A program made the position numbers and the translations under genes. The notes below the pieces were generated by a model. That model was not told where the DNA came from. It saw nothing but the letters and a program-made list of their open reading frames with translations, and searched no databases. Positions 22,001-35,085 of a DNA stretch of 64,000 nucleotides are shown in pieces. Each line of letters begins with the position of its first letter. The stretch's first letter is position 1. The DNA is taken from NCBI GenBank assembly GCA_964016885.1, contig OZ024759.1:3755546-3819545 (forward strand), given 5' to 3'. The DNA is from Eledone cirrhosa (lineage: Eukaryota > Mollusca > Cephalopoda > Octopoda > Eledonidae).

Positions 22001-25000
22001 CTACAGTGTCTGTGTGTCTACAGTGTCTGTGTGTCTACAGTGTCTACAGTGTCTGTGTGTCTACAATATCTGTGTCTACAGTGTCTGTGTGTCTAAAATG
22101 TCTGTGTCTACAGTGACTGTGTGTCTACAGTGTCTGTGTGTCTACAATGTCTGTGTGTCTACAGTGTCTGTGTGTCTACAGTGTCTCTGTGTCTACAATG
22201 CCTGTGTCTACAGTGCCTGTGTCTACAATGTCTGTGTGTCTACAGTGTCTGTGTGTCTACAGTGTCTATGCCTAAGTGTCTGTGTGTCTACAGTGTCTGT
22301 GTCTACAGTGTCTGTGTGTCTACAGTGTCTGTGTGTCTACAATGTCTGTGTGTCTACAATGTCTGTGTGTCTACAGTGTCTGTGTGTCTACAGTGACTGT
22401 ATATACAGTGTCTGTGTGTCTACAGTGTCTGTGTGTCTACAGTGTCTGTGTGTCTACAATGCCTGTGTCTACAGTGTATGTGTGTCTACAGTGTCTGTGT
22501 CTACTGTGTCTACAGTGTCTGTGTCTACAGTGTCTGAGTCTACAATGTCTGTGTGTCTACAGTGTTTGTGTGTGTACAGTGTCTGTGTCTACAGTGTCTG
22601 TGTCTACAGTGTCTGAGTCTACAATGTCTGTGTGTCTACAATGCCTGTGTCTACAGTGTCTGTGTGTCTGTGTCTACAGTGTCTGTGACTACAAAGCCTG
22701 TGTCTACAGTGTCTGTGTGTCTACAGTGTCTGTGTCTACAGTGTCTGTGTCTGCAGTGTCTGAGTCTACAATGTCTGTGTGTCTACAGTGTCTGTGTCTA
22801 CAGTGTCTGTGTGTCTACAGTGTCTGTGTGTCTACAATGTCTGTGTGTCTACAGTGTCTGTGTGTCTACAGTGTCGGTGTGTCTACAGTGTCTGTGTGTC
22901 TACAGTGTATGTGTCTACAGTGACTGTGTGTCTACAGTGTCTGTGTGTCTACAATGTTTCTGTGTCTACAGTGTCTCTGTGTCTACAATGCCTGTGTCTA
23001 CAGTGCCTGTGTCAACAGTGCCTGTGTCTACAATGTCTGTGTGTCTACAGTGTCTGTGTGTCTACAGTGTCTGTGTGTCTACAGTGTCTGTGTGTCTACA
23101 GTGTCTGTGTTTCTACAGTGTCTGTGTGTCTACAGTGACTGTATATACAGTGTCTGTGTGTCTACAGTGTCTGTGTGTCTACAGTGTCTACAGTGTCTGT
23201 GTGTCTACAATATCTGTGTCTACAGTGTCTGTGTGTCTAAAATGTCTGTGTCTACAGTGACTGTGTGTCTACAGTGTCTGTGTGTCTACAATGTCTGTGT
23301 GTCTACAGTGTCTGTGTGTCTACAGTGTCTCTGTGTCTACAATGCCTGTGTCTACAGTGCCTGTGTCTACAATGTCTGTGTGTCTACAGTGTCTGTGTGT
23401 CTACAGTGTCTATGTCTACAGTGTCTGTGTGTCTACAGTGTCTGTGTCTACAGTGTCTGTGTGTCTACAGTGTCTGTGTGTCTACAGTGTCTATGTCTAC
23501 AGTGTCTGTGTGTCTACAGTGTCTATGTCTACAGTGTCTGTGTGTCTACAGTGACTGTATATACAGTGTCTGTGTGTCTACAGTGTTTGTGTGTCTACAG
23601 TGTCTGTTTGTCTACAATGCCTGTGTCTACAGTGTATGTGTGTCTACAGTGTCTGTGTCTACTGTGTCTACAATGTCTGAGTCTACAATGTCTGTGTGTC
23701 TACAGTGTCTGTGTGTGTACAGTGTCTGTGTCTACAGTGTCTGTGTCTACAGTGTCTGAGTCTACAATGCCTGTGTGTCTACAATGCCTGTGTCTACAGT
23801 GTCGGGGTGTCTGTGTCTACAGTGTCTGTGTCTACAATACCTGTGTCTAGAGTGTCTGTGTGTCTACAGTGTCTGAGTCTACAATGTCTGTGTGTCTACA
23901 ATGCCTGTGTCTACAGTGTCCGTGTGTCTGTGTCTACAGTGTCTGTGACTACAAAGCCTGTGTCTACAGTGTCTGTGTGTCTACAGTGTCTGTGTCTACA
24001 GTGTCTGAGTCTACAATGTCTGTGTGTCTACAGTGTCTGTGTCTACAGTGTCTGTGTGTCTACAGTGTCTGTGTGTCTACAATGTCTGTGTGTCTACAGT
24101 GTCTGTGTGTCTACAGTGTCTGTGTGTCTACAGTGTATGTGTCTACAGTGACTGTGTGTCTACAGTGTCTGTGTGTCTACAATGTTTGTGTGTCTACAGT
24201 GTCTCTGTGTCTACAATGCCTGTGTCTACAGTGCCTGTGTCAACAGTGCCTGTGTCTACAATGTCTGTGTGTCTACAGTGTCTGTGTGTCTACAGTGTCT
24301 GTGTGTCTACAGTGTCTGTGTCTACAGTGTCTGTGTGTCTACAATGTCTTTGTGTCTACAATGTCTGTGTGTCTACAGTGTCTGTGTCTACAGTGTCTGT
24401 GTGTCTACAGTGTCTGTGTCTACAGTGTCTGTGTGTCTACAGTGTCTGTGTGTCTACAGTGTTTGTGTCTACAGTGTCTGTGTGTCTACAGTGTCTGTGT
24501 CTACAGTGTCTGTGTGTCTACAGTGTCTGTGTGTCTACACTGTCTGTGTGTCTACAATGTCTGTGTGTCTACAGTGTCTGTGTGTCTACAGTGTCTGTGT
24601 GTCTACAGTGTCTGTGTGTCTACAGTGACTGTGTATCTACAGTGTCTGTGTGTCTACAATGCCTGTGTCTCTACATTGTCTGTGTCTACAGTGTCTGTGT
24701 GTCTACAATGTCTGTGTGTCTACAGTGTCTGTGTGTCTACAGTGTCTGTGTGTCTACAATGTCTGTGTCTCTACAGTGTCTCTGTCTACAGTGTCTGTGT
24801 GTCTACAATGTCTGTGTGTCTACAATGTCTGTGTGTCTACAATGTCTGTGTGTCTACAATGTCTGTGTGTCTACAATGTCTGTGTGTCTACAGTGTCTGT
24901 GTGTCTACAGTGTCTGTGTGTCTACAGTGTCTGTGTTTCTACAGTGTCTGTGTGTCTACAGTGTCTGTGTGTGTACAGTGTCTGTGTCTACTGTGTCTAC

Positions 25001-26447
25001 AGTGTCTGTGTCTACAGTGTCTGAGTCTACAATGTCTGTGTGTCTACAGTGTCTGTGTGTGTACAGTGTCTGTGTCTACAGTGTCTGAGTCTACAATGTC
25101 TGTGTGTCTACAATGCCTGTGTCTACAGTGTCCGTGTGTCTGTGTCTACAGTGTCTGTGTCTACAATACCTGTGTCTACAGTGTCTGTGTGTCTACAGTC
25201 TCTGAGTCTACAATGTCTGTGTGTCTACAATGCCTGTGTCTACAGTGTCCGTGTGTCTGTGTCTACAGTGTCTGTGAATACAATGCCTGTGTCTACAGTG
25301 TCTGTGTGTCTGTGTCTACAGTGTCTGTGTCTACAGTGTCTGAGTCTACAATGTCTGTGTGTCTACAGTGTCTGTGTCTACAATGTCTGTGTCTACAGTG
25401 TCCGTGTGTCTGTCTACAGTGTCTGTGTGTCTACAGTGTCTGTGTCTACAATGACTGTGTGTCTACAGTGTCTGTGTGTCTACAATATGTGTCTACAGTG
25501 TCTGTGTCTACAGTGTCTGTGTGTCTACACTGTCTGTCTGTCTACAGTGTTTGTGTATCTACAGTGTCTGTGTGTCTACAATGTATGTGTGTCTACAGTG
25601 TCTGTGTGTCTACGTCTGTGTGTCTACAGTGTCTGTGTGTCTACAGTGTATGTGTCTCTACATTGTCTGTGTGTCTACAGTGTCTGTGTCTACAGTGTCT
25701 GTGTGTCTACAGTGTCTGTGTGTCTACAGTGTCTGTGTGTCTACAGTGTCTGTGTGTCTACAGTGTCTGTGTCTACAGTGTCTGTCTGTCTACAGTGTCT
25801 GTGTCTACAGTGTCTGTGTGTCTACAATGTCTGTGTGTCTACAATGTCTGTGTGTCTACAGTGTCTGTGTCTACAGTGTCTGTGTGTCTACAGTGTCTGT
25901 GTCTACAGTGTCTGTGTGTCCACAGTGTCTGTGTCTACAGTGTCTGTGTGTCTACAGTGTCTGTGTCTACAGTGTCTGTGTGTCTACAGTGTCTGTGTCT
26001 ACAGTGTCTGTGTGTCTACAGTGTCTGTGTGTCTACAATGTCTGTGTGTCTACAATGTCTGTGTGTCTACAATGTCTGTGTGTCTACAGTGTCTGTGTGT
26101 CTAGAGTGTCTGTGTATCTACAGTGTCTGTGTGTCTACAGTGACTGTGTGTCTACAATGTCTGTGTGTCTACAATGTCAGTGTCTACAGTGTCTGTGTAT
26201 CTACAGTGTCTGTGTGTCTACAATGCCTGTGTCTCTACATTGTCTGTGTCTACAGTGTCTGTGTGTCTACAATGTCTGTGTGTCTACAATGTCTGTGTCT
26301 CTACAGTGTCTGTGTGTCTACAATGTCTGTGTGTTTACAATGTCTGTGTCTACAGTGTCTGTGTGTCTACAGTGTCTGTGTGTCTACAATATCTGTGTGT
26401 CTACAATATCTGTGTGTCTACAGTGTCTGTATCTACAGTGTCTGTGT
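16041..26447. repeat. 10.4-kb higher-order segment, copy 2
   Basis: It is near-identical in variant order to 5568-16040, with single-base and single-unit differences. For example, tacaatgtttgtg near 10130 reads tacaatatttgtg near 20555, and acagggtc near 19204 is private to this copy. It diverges from copy 1 after about 26447, where the sequence rejoins a block seen at about 9.9 and 20.3 kb. Confidence 0.8.
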
Positions 26448-29400
26448 CTACAATGTCTGTGTGTCTAAGGTGTCTGTGTGTCTACAGTGTCTGTGTGTCT
26501 ACAATGTCTGTGTGTCTACAGTGACTGTGTGTCTACAGTGTCTGTGTGTCTAAAATGTCTGTGTCTACAGTTTCTGTGTGTCTACAGTGTCTGTGTGTCT
26601 ACAATGTCTGTGTGTCTACAGTGTCTGTGTCTACAGTGTCTGTGTCTACAGTGTCTGTGTGTCTAAAATGTCTGTGTCTACAGTGACTATGTGTCTACAG
26701 TGTCTACAATGTTTGTGTGTCTACAGTGTCTCTGTGTCTACAATGCCTGTGTCTACAGTGCCTGTGTCTACAATGACTGTGTGTCTACAGTGTCTGTGTG
26801 TCTACAGTGTCTGTGTCTACAGTGTCTGTGTGTCTACAGTGTCTGTGTGTCTACAGTGTCTGTGTGTCTACAATGTCTGTGTGTCTACAGTGTCTGTGTG
26901 TCTACAGTGTCTCTGTGTCTACAATGCCTGTGTCTACAGTGCCTGTGTCTACAATGTCTGTGTGTCTACAGTGTCTGTGTCTACAGTGTCTGTGTGTCTA
27001 CAGTGTCTGTGTGTCTACAATGTCTGTGTGTCTACAATGTCTGTGTGTCTACAATGTCTGTGTGTCTACAATGTCTGTGTGTCTACAATGTCTGTGTGTC
27101 TACAATGTCTGTGTGTCTACAGTGTCTGTGTGTCTACAGTGTCTGTGTGTCTACAGTGACTGTATATACAGTGTCTGTGTGTCTACAGTGTCTGTGTGTC
27201 TACAATGTCTGTGTCTACAGTGTCTGTGTGTCTAAAATGTCTGTGTCTACAGTTACTGTGTGTCTACAGTGTCTGTGTGTCTACAATGTCTGTGTGTCTG
27301 TGTGTCTACAGTGTCTGTGTGTCTACAATGTCTGTGTGTCTACAATGTCTGTGTGTCTACAGTGTCTGTGTGTCTACAGTGTCTGTGTGTCTACAGTGTC
27401 TGTGTGTCTACAGTGACTGTATATACAGTGTCTGTGTGTCTACAGTGTCTGTGTGTCTACAGTGTCTGTGTGTCTACAATGCCTGTGTCTACAGTGTATG
27501 TGTGTCTACAGTGTCTGTGTCTACTGTGTCTACAGTGTCTGTGTCTACAGTGTCTGAGTCTACAATGTCTGTGTGTCTACAGTGTCTGTGTGTGTACAGT
27601 GTCTGTGTCTACAGTGTCTGTGTCTACAGTGTCTGAGTCTACAATGTCTGTGTGTCTACAATGCCTGTGTCTACAGTGTCTGTGTGTCTGTGTCTACAGT
27701 GTCTGTGACTACAAAGCCTGTGTCTACAGTGTCTGTGTGTCTACAGTTTCTGTGTCTACAGTGTCTGTGTCTGCAGTGTCTGAGTCTACAATGTCTGTGT
27801 GTCTACAGTGTCTGTGTCTACAGTGTCTGTGTGTCTACAGTGTCTGTGTGTCTACAATGTCTGTGTGTCTACAGTGTCTGTGTGTCTACAATGTCGGTGT
27901 GTCTACAGTGTCTGTGTGTCTACAGTGTATGTGTCTACAGTGACTGTGTGTCTACAGTGTCTGTGTGTCTACAATGTTTGTGTGTCTACAGTGTCTCTGT
28001 GTCTACAATGCCTGTGTCTACAGTGCCTGTGTCAACAGTGCCTGTGTCTACAATGTCTGTGTGTCTACAGTGTCTGTGTGTCTACAGTGTCTGTGTGTCT
28101 ACAGTGTCTGTGTGTCTACAGTGTCTGTGTTTCTACAGTGTCTGTGTGTCTACAGTGACTGTATATACAGTGTCTGTGTGTCTACAGTGTCTGTGTGTCT
28201 ACAGTGTCTGTGTGTCTACAGTGTCTACAGTGTCTGTGTGTCTACAATATCTGTGTCTACAGTGTCTGTGTGTCTAAAATGTCTGTGTCTACAGTGACTG
28301 TGTGTCTACAGTGTCTGTGTGTCTACAATGTCTGTGTGTCTACAGTGTCTGTGTGTCTACAGTGTCTCTGTGTCTACAATGCCTGTGTCTACAGTGCCTG
28401 TGTCTACAATGTCTGTGTGTCTACAGTGTCTGTGTGTCTACAGTGTCTATGTCTACAGTGTCTGTGTGTCTACAGTGTCTGTGTCTACAGTGTCTGTGTG
28501 TCTACAGTGTCTGTGTGTCTACAATGTCTGTGTGTCTACAATGTCTGTGTGTCTACAATGTCTGTGTGTCTACAGTGTCTGTGTGTCTACAGTGTCTGTG
28601 TGTCTACAGTGACTGTATATACAGTGTCTGTGTGTCTACAGTGTCTGTGTGTCTACAGTGTCTGTGTGTCTACAATGCCTGTGTCTACAGTGTATGTGTG
28701 TCTACAGTGTCTGTGTCTACTGTGTCTACAGTGTCTGCGTCTACAGTGTCTGAGTCTACAAAGTCTGTGTGTCTACAGTGTCTGTGTGTGTACAGTGTCT
28801 GTGTCTACAGTGTCTGAGTCTACAATGTCTGTGTGTCTACAATGCCTGTGTCTACAGTGTCTGTGTGTCTGTGTCTACAGTGTCTGTGACTACAAAGCCT
28901 GTGTCTACAGTGTCTGTGTGTCTACAGTGTCTGTGTCTACAGTGTCTGTGTCTGCAGTGTCTGAGTCTACAATGTCTGTGTGTCTACAGTGTCTGTGTCT
29001 ACAGTGTCTGTGTGTCTACAGTGTCTGTGTGTCTACAATGTCTGTGTGTCTACAGTGTCTGTGTGTCTACAGTGTCGGTGTGTCTACAGTGTCTGTGTGT
29101 CTACAGTGTATGTGTCTACAGTGTCTGTGTGTCTAAAATGTCTGTGTCTACAGTGACTGTGTGTCTACAGTGTCTGTGTGTCTACAATGTCTGTGTGTCT
29201 ACAGTGTCTGTGTGTCTACAGTGTCTCTGTGTCTACAATGCCTGTGTCTACAGTGCCTGTGTCAACAGTGCCTGTGTCTACAATGTCTGTGTGTCTACAG
29301 TGTCTGTGTGTCTACAGTGTCTGTGTGTCTACAGTGTCTGTGTGTCTACAGTGTCTGTGTTTCTACAGTGTCTGTGTGTCTACAGTGACTGTATATACAG

Positions 29401-32400
29401 TGTCTGTGTGTCTACAGTGTCTGTGTGTCTACAGTGTCTGTGTGTCTACAATATCTGTGTCTACAGTGTCTGTGTGTCTAAAATGTCTGTGTCTACAGTG
29501 ACTGTGTGTCTACAGTGTCTGTGTGTCTACAATGTCTGTGTGTCTACAGTGTCTGTGTGTCTACAGTGTCTCTGTGTCTACAATGCCTGTGTCTACAGTG
29601 CCTGTGTCTACAATGTCTGTGTGTCTACAGTGTCTGTGTGTCTACAGTGTCTATGTCTACAGTGTCTGTGTGTCTACAGTGTCTGTGTCTACAGTGTCTG
29701 TGTGTCTACAGTGTCTGTGTGTCTACAGTGTCTATGTCTACAGTGTCTGTGTGTCTACAGTGTCTATGTCTACAGTGTCTGTGTGTCTACAGTGACTGTA
29801 TATACAGTGTCTGTGTGTCTACAGTGTTTGTGTGTCTACAGTGTCTGTTTGTCTACAATGCCTGTGTCTACAGTGTATGTGTGTCTACAGTGTCTGTGTC
29901 TACTGTGTCTACAGTGTCTGAGTCTACAATGTCTGTGTGTCTACAGTGTCTGTGTGTGTACAGTGTCTGTGTCTACAGTGTCTGAGTCTACAATGCCTGT
30001 GTGTCTACAATGCCTGTGTCTACATTGTCCGTGTGTCTGTGTCTACAGTGTCTGTGTCTACAATACCTGTGTCTAGAGTGTCTGTGTGTCTACAGTGTCT
30101 GAGTCTACAATGTCTGTGTGTCTACAATGCCTGTGTCTACAGTGTCCGTGTGTCTGTGTCTACAGTGTCTGTGACTACAAAGCCTGTGTCTACAGTGTCT
30201 GTGTGTCTACAGTGTCTGTGTCTACAGTGTCTGTGTCTACAGTGTCTGAGTCTACAATGTCTGTGTGTCTACAGTGTCTGTGTCTACAGTGTCTGTGTGT
30301 CTACAGTGTCTGTGTGTCTACAGTGTCTGTGTCTACAGTGTCTGTGTGTCTACAGTGTCTGTGTGTCTACAGTGTCTGTGTGTCTACAGTGTCTGTGTGT
30401 CTACAGTGTCTGTGTCTACAGTGTCTGTCTGTCTACAGTGTCTGTGTCTACAGTGTCTGTGTGTCTACAATGTCTGTGTGTCTACAATGTCTGTGTGTCT
30501 ACAGTGTCTGTGTCTACAGTGTCTGTGTGTCTACAGTGTCTGTGTCTACAGTGTCTGTGTGTCCACAGTGTCTGTGTCTACAGTGTCTGTGTGTCTACAG
30601 TGTCTGTGTCTACAGTGTCTGTGTGTCTACAGTGTCTGTGTCTACAGTATCTGTGTGTCTACAGTGTCTGTGTGTCTACAATGTCTGTGTGTCTACAATG
30701 TCTGTGTGTCTACAATGTCTGTGTGTCTACAGTGTCTGTGTGTCTACAGTGTCTGTGTATCTACAGTGTCTGTGTGTCTACAGTGACTGTGTGTCTACAA
30801 TGTCTGTGTGTCTACAATGTCTGTGTCTACAGTGTCTGTGTATCTACAGTGTCTGTGTGTCTACAATGCCTGTGTCTCTACATTGTCTGTGTGTCTACAA
30901 TGTCTGTGTGTCTACAATGTCTGTGTCTCTACAGTGTCTGTGTGTCTACAATGTCTGTGTGTTTACAATGTCTGTGTGTCTACAGTGTTTGTGTGTCTAC
31001 AGTGTCTGTGTGTCTACAGTGACTGTGTGTCTACAATGTCTGTGTGTCTACAATGTCTGAGTGTCTACAATGTCTGTGTGTCTACAATGTCTGTGTGTCT
31101 ACAGTGCCTGTGTCTACAATATCTGTGTGTCTACAATATCTGTGTGTCTACAGTGTCTGTATCTACAGTGTCTGTGTGTCTACAGTGTCTGTGTGTCTAC
31201 AATATCTGTGTGTCTACAATATCTGTGTGTCTACAGTGTCTGTATCTACAGTGTCTGTGTCTCTACAGTGTCTGTGTCTACAATGTCTGTGTGTCTAAGG
31301 TGTCTGTGTGTCTACAGTGTCTGTGTGTCTACAATGTCTGTGTGTCTACAGTGACTGTGTGTCTACAGTGTCTGTGTGTCTAAAATGTCTGTGTCTACAG
31401 TTTCTGTGTGTCTACAGTGTCTGTGTGTCTACAATGTCTGTGTGTCTACAGTGTCTGTGTCTACAGTGTCTGTGTCTACAGTGTCTGTGTGTCTAAAATG
31501 TCTGTGTCTACAGTGACTGTGTGTCTACAGTGTCTACAATGTTTGTGTGTCTACAGTGTCTCTGTGTCTACAATGCCTGTGTCTACAGTGCCTGTGTCTA
31601 CAATGACTGTGTGTCTACAGTGTCTGTGTGTCTACAGTGTCTGTGTCTACAGTGTCTGTGTGTCTACAGTGTCTGTGTGTCTACAGTGTCTGTGTGTCTA
31701 CAATGTCTGTGTGTCTACAGTGTCTGTGTGTCTACAGTGTCTCTGTGTCTACAATGCCTGTGTCTACAGTGCCTGTGTCTACAATGTCTGTGTGTCTACA
31801 GTGTCTGTGTCTACAGTGTCTGTGTGTCTACAGTGTCTGTGTGTCTACAATGTCTGTGTGTCTACAATGTCTGTGTGTCTACAATGTCTGTGTGTCTACA
31901 ATGTCTGTGTGTCTACAATGTCTGTGTGTCTACAGTGTCTGTGTGTCTACAGTGTCTGTGTGTCTACAGTGTCTGTGTGTCTACAGTGTCTGTGTGTCTA
32001 CAGTGACTGTATATACAGTGTCTGTGTGTCTACAGTGTCTGTGTGTCTACAGTGTCTGTGTGTCTACAATGTCTGTGTCTACAGTGTCTGTGTGTCTAAA
32101 ATGTCTGTGTCTACAGTTACTGTGTGTCTACAGTGTCTGTGTGTCTACAATGTCTGTGTGTCTACAGTGTCTGTGTGTCTACAGTGTTTGTGTGTCTACA
32201 GTGTCTGTGTGTCTACAGTGACTGTGTGTCTACAATGTCTGTGTGTCTACAATGTCTGAGTGTCTACAATGTCTGTGTGTCTACAATGTCTGTGTGTCTA
32301 CAGTGCCTGTGTCTACAGTGCCTGTGTCTACAATGTCTGTGTGTCTACAGTGTCTGTGCCTACAATGCCTGTGTCTACAATGCCTGTGTCTACAGTGTCT

Positions 32401-35085
32401 GTGTGTCTACAGTGTCTGTGTCTACAGTGTCTGAGTCTACAATGTCTGTGTGTCTACAGTGTCTGTGTCTACAGTGTCCGTGTGTCTGTCTACATTGTCC
32501 GTGTGTCTACAGTGTCTGTGTCTACAGTGTCTGTGTGTCTACAGTGTCTGTGTCTACAGTGTCTGTGTGTCTACGTCTGTGTGTCTACACTGTCTGTCTG
32601 TCTACAGTGTTTGTGTGTCTACAGTGTCTGTGTGTCTACAATGTCTGTGTCTACAGTGTTTGTGTGTCTACAGTGTCTGTGTGTCTACAGTGTCTGTGCC
32701 TACAGTGTCTGGGTGTCTACAATGTCTGTGTGTCTACAGTGTCTGTGTGTCTACAGTGTATGTGTCTACAGTGTCTGTGTGTCTACAATGTTTGTGTGTC
32801 TACAGTGTCTCTGTGTCTACAATGCCTGTGTCTACAGTGCCTGTGTCAACAGTGCCTGTGTCTACAATGTCTGTGTGTCTACAGTGTCTGTGTGTCTACA
32901 GTGTCTGTGTGTCTACAGTGTCTGTGTTTCTACAGTGTCTGTGTGTCTACAGTGACTGTATATACAGTGTCTGTGTGTCTACAGTGTCTGTGTGTCTACA
33001 GTGTCTACAGTGTCTGTGTGTCTACAATATATGTGTCTACAGTGTCTGTGTGTCTAAAATGTCTGTGTCTACAGTGACTGTGTGTCTACAGTGTCTGTGT
33101 GTCTACAATGTCTGTGTGTCTACAGTGTCTGTGTGTCTACAGTGTCTCTGTGTCTACAATGCCTGTGTCTACAGTGCCTGTGTCTACAATGTCTGTGTGT
33201 CTACAGTGTCTGTGTGTCTACAGTGTCTATGTCTACAGTGTCTGTGTGTCTACAGTGTCTGTGTCTACAGTGTCTGTGTGTCTACAGTGTCTGTGTGTCT
33301 ACAGTGTCTATGTCTACAGTGTCTGTGTGTCTACAGTGTCTATGTCTACAGTGTCTGTGTGTCTACAGTGACTGTATATACAGTGTCTGTGTGTCTACAG
33401 TGTTTGTGTGTCTACAGTGTTTGTGTGTCTACAGTGTCTGTTTGTCTACAATGCCTGTGTCTACAGTGTATGTGTGTCTACAGTGTCTGTGTCTACTGTG
33501 TCTACAGTGTCTGAGTCTACAATGTCTGTGTGTCTACAGTGTCTGTGTGTGTACAGTGTCTGTGTCTACAGTGTCTGTGTCTACAGTGTCTGAGTCTACA
33601 ATGCCTGTGTGTCTACAATGCCTGTGTCTACATTGTCCGTGTGTCTGTGTCTACAGTGTCTGTGTCTACAATACCTGTGTCTAGAGTGTCTGTGTGTCTA
33701 CAGTGTCTGAGTCTACAATGTCTGTGTGTCTACAATGCCTGTGTCTACAGTGTCCGTGTGTCTGTGTCTACAGTGTCTGTGACTACAAAGCCTGTGTCTA
33801 CAGTGTCTGTGTGTCTACAGTGTCTGTGTCTACAGTGTCTGTGTCTACAGTGTCTGAGTCTACAATGTCTGTGTGTCTACAGTGTCTGTGTCTACAGTGT
33901 CTGTGTGTCTACAGTGTCTGTGTGTCTACAGTGTCTGTGTGTCTACAGTGTCTGTGTGTCTACAGTGTATGTGTCTACAGTGACTGTGTGTCTACAGTGT
34001 CTGTGTGTCTACAATGTTTGTGTGTCTACAGTGTCTCTGTGTCTACAATGCCTGTGTCTACAGTGCCTGTGTCAACAGTGCCTGTGTCTACAATGTCTGT
34101 GTGTCTACAGTGTCTGTGTGTCTACAGTGTCTGTGTGTCTACAGTGTCTGTGTCTACAGTGTCTGTGTGTCTACAATGTCTGTGTGTCTACAATGTCTGT
34201 GTGTCTACAGTGTCTGTGTCTACAGTGTCTGTGTGTCTACAGTGTCTGTGTCTACAGTATCTGTGTGTCTACAGTGTCTGTGTGTCTACAATGTCTGTGT
34301 GTCTACAATGTCTGTGTGTCTACAATGTCTGTGTGTCTACAGTGTCTGTGTGTCTACAGTGTCTGTGTATCTACAGTGTCTGTGTGTCTACAGTGACTGT
34401 GTGTCTACAATGTCTGTGTGTCTACAATGTCTGTGTCTACAGTGTCTGTGTATCTACAGTGTCTGTGTGTCTACAATGCCTGTGTCTCTACATTGTCTGT
34501 GTCTACAGTGTCTGTGTGTCTACAATGTCTGTGTGTCTACAATGTCTGTGTCTCTACAGTGTCTGTGTGTCTACAATGTCTGTGTGTTTACAATGTCTGT
34601 GTCTACAGTGTCTGTGTGTCTACAGTGTCTGTGTGTCTACAATATCTGTGTGTCTACAATATCTGTGTGTCTACAATATCTGTGTGTCTACAGTGTCTGT
34701 ATCTACAGTGTCTGTGTCTCTACAGTGTCTGTGTCTACAATGTCTGTGTGTCTAAGGTGTCTGTGTGTCTACAGTGTCTGTGTGTCTACAATGTCTGTGT
34801 GTCTACAGTGTCTGTGTGTCTAAAATGTCTGTGTCTACAGTTTCTGTGTGTCTACAGTGTCTGTGTGTCTACAGTGTCTGTGTGTCTACAGTGTCTGTGT
34901 CTACAGTGTCTGTGTGTCTAAAATGTCTGTGTCTACAGTGACTGTGTATCTACAGTGTCTACAATGTTTGTGTGTCTACAGTGTCTCTGTGTCTACAATG
35001 CCTGTGTCTACAGTGCCTGTGTCTACAATGAATGTGTGTCTACAGTGTCTGTGTGTCTACAGTGTCTGTGTCTACAGTGTCTGTG
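26448..35085. repeat. Array segment made of rearranged higher-order blocks
   Basis: Blocks from 20.4-29 kb recur here at about 6.15-6.2 kb spacing. A distinct block at about 32.2-33.5 kb, marked by gtgtctgggtgtc (near 32705) and gtctgtgcctac, is absent from the first 32 kb. A junction near 35085 switches from one block order (shared with about 58.4-58.6 kb) to another (shared with 17.7 kb onward). Confidence 0.65.
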
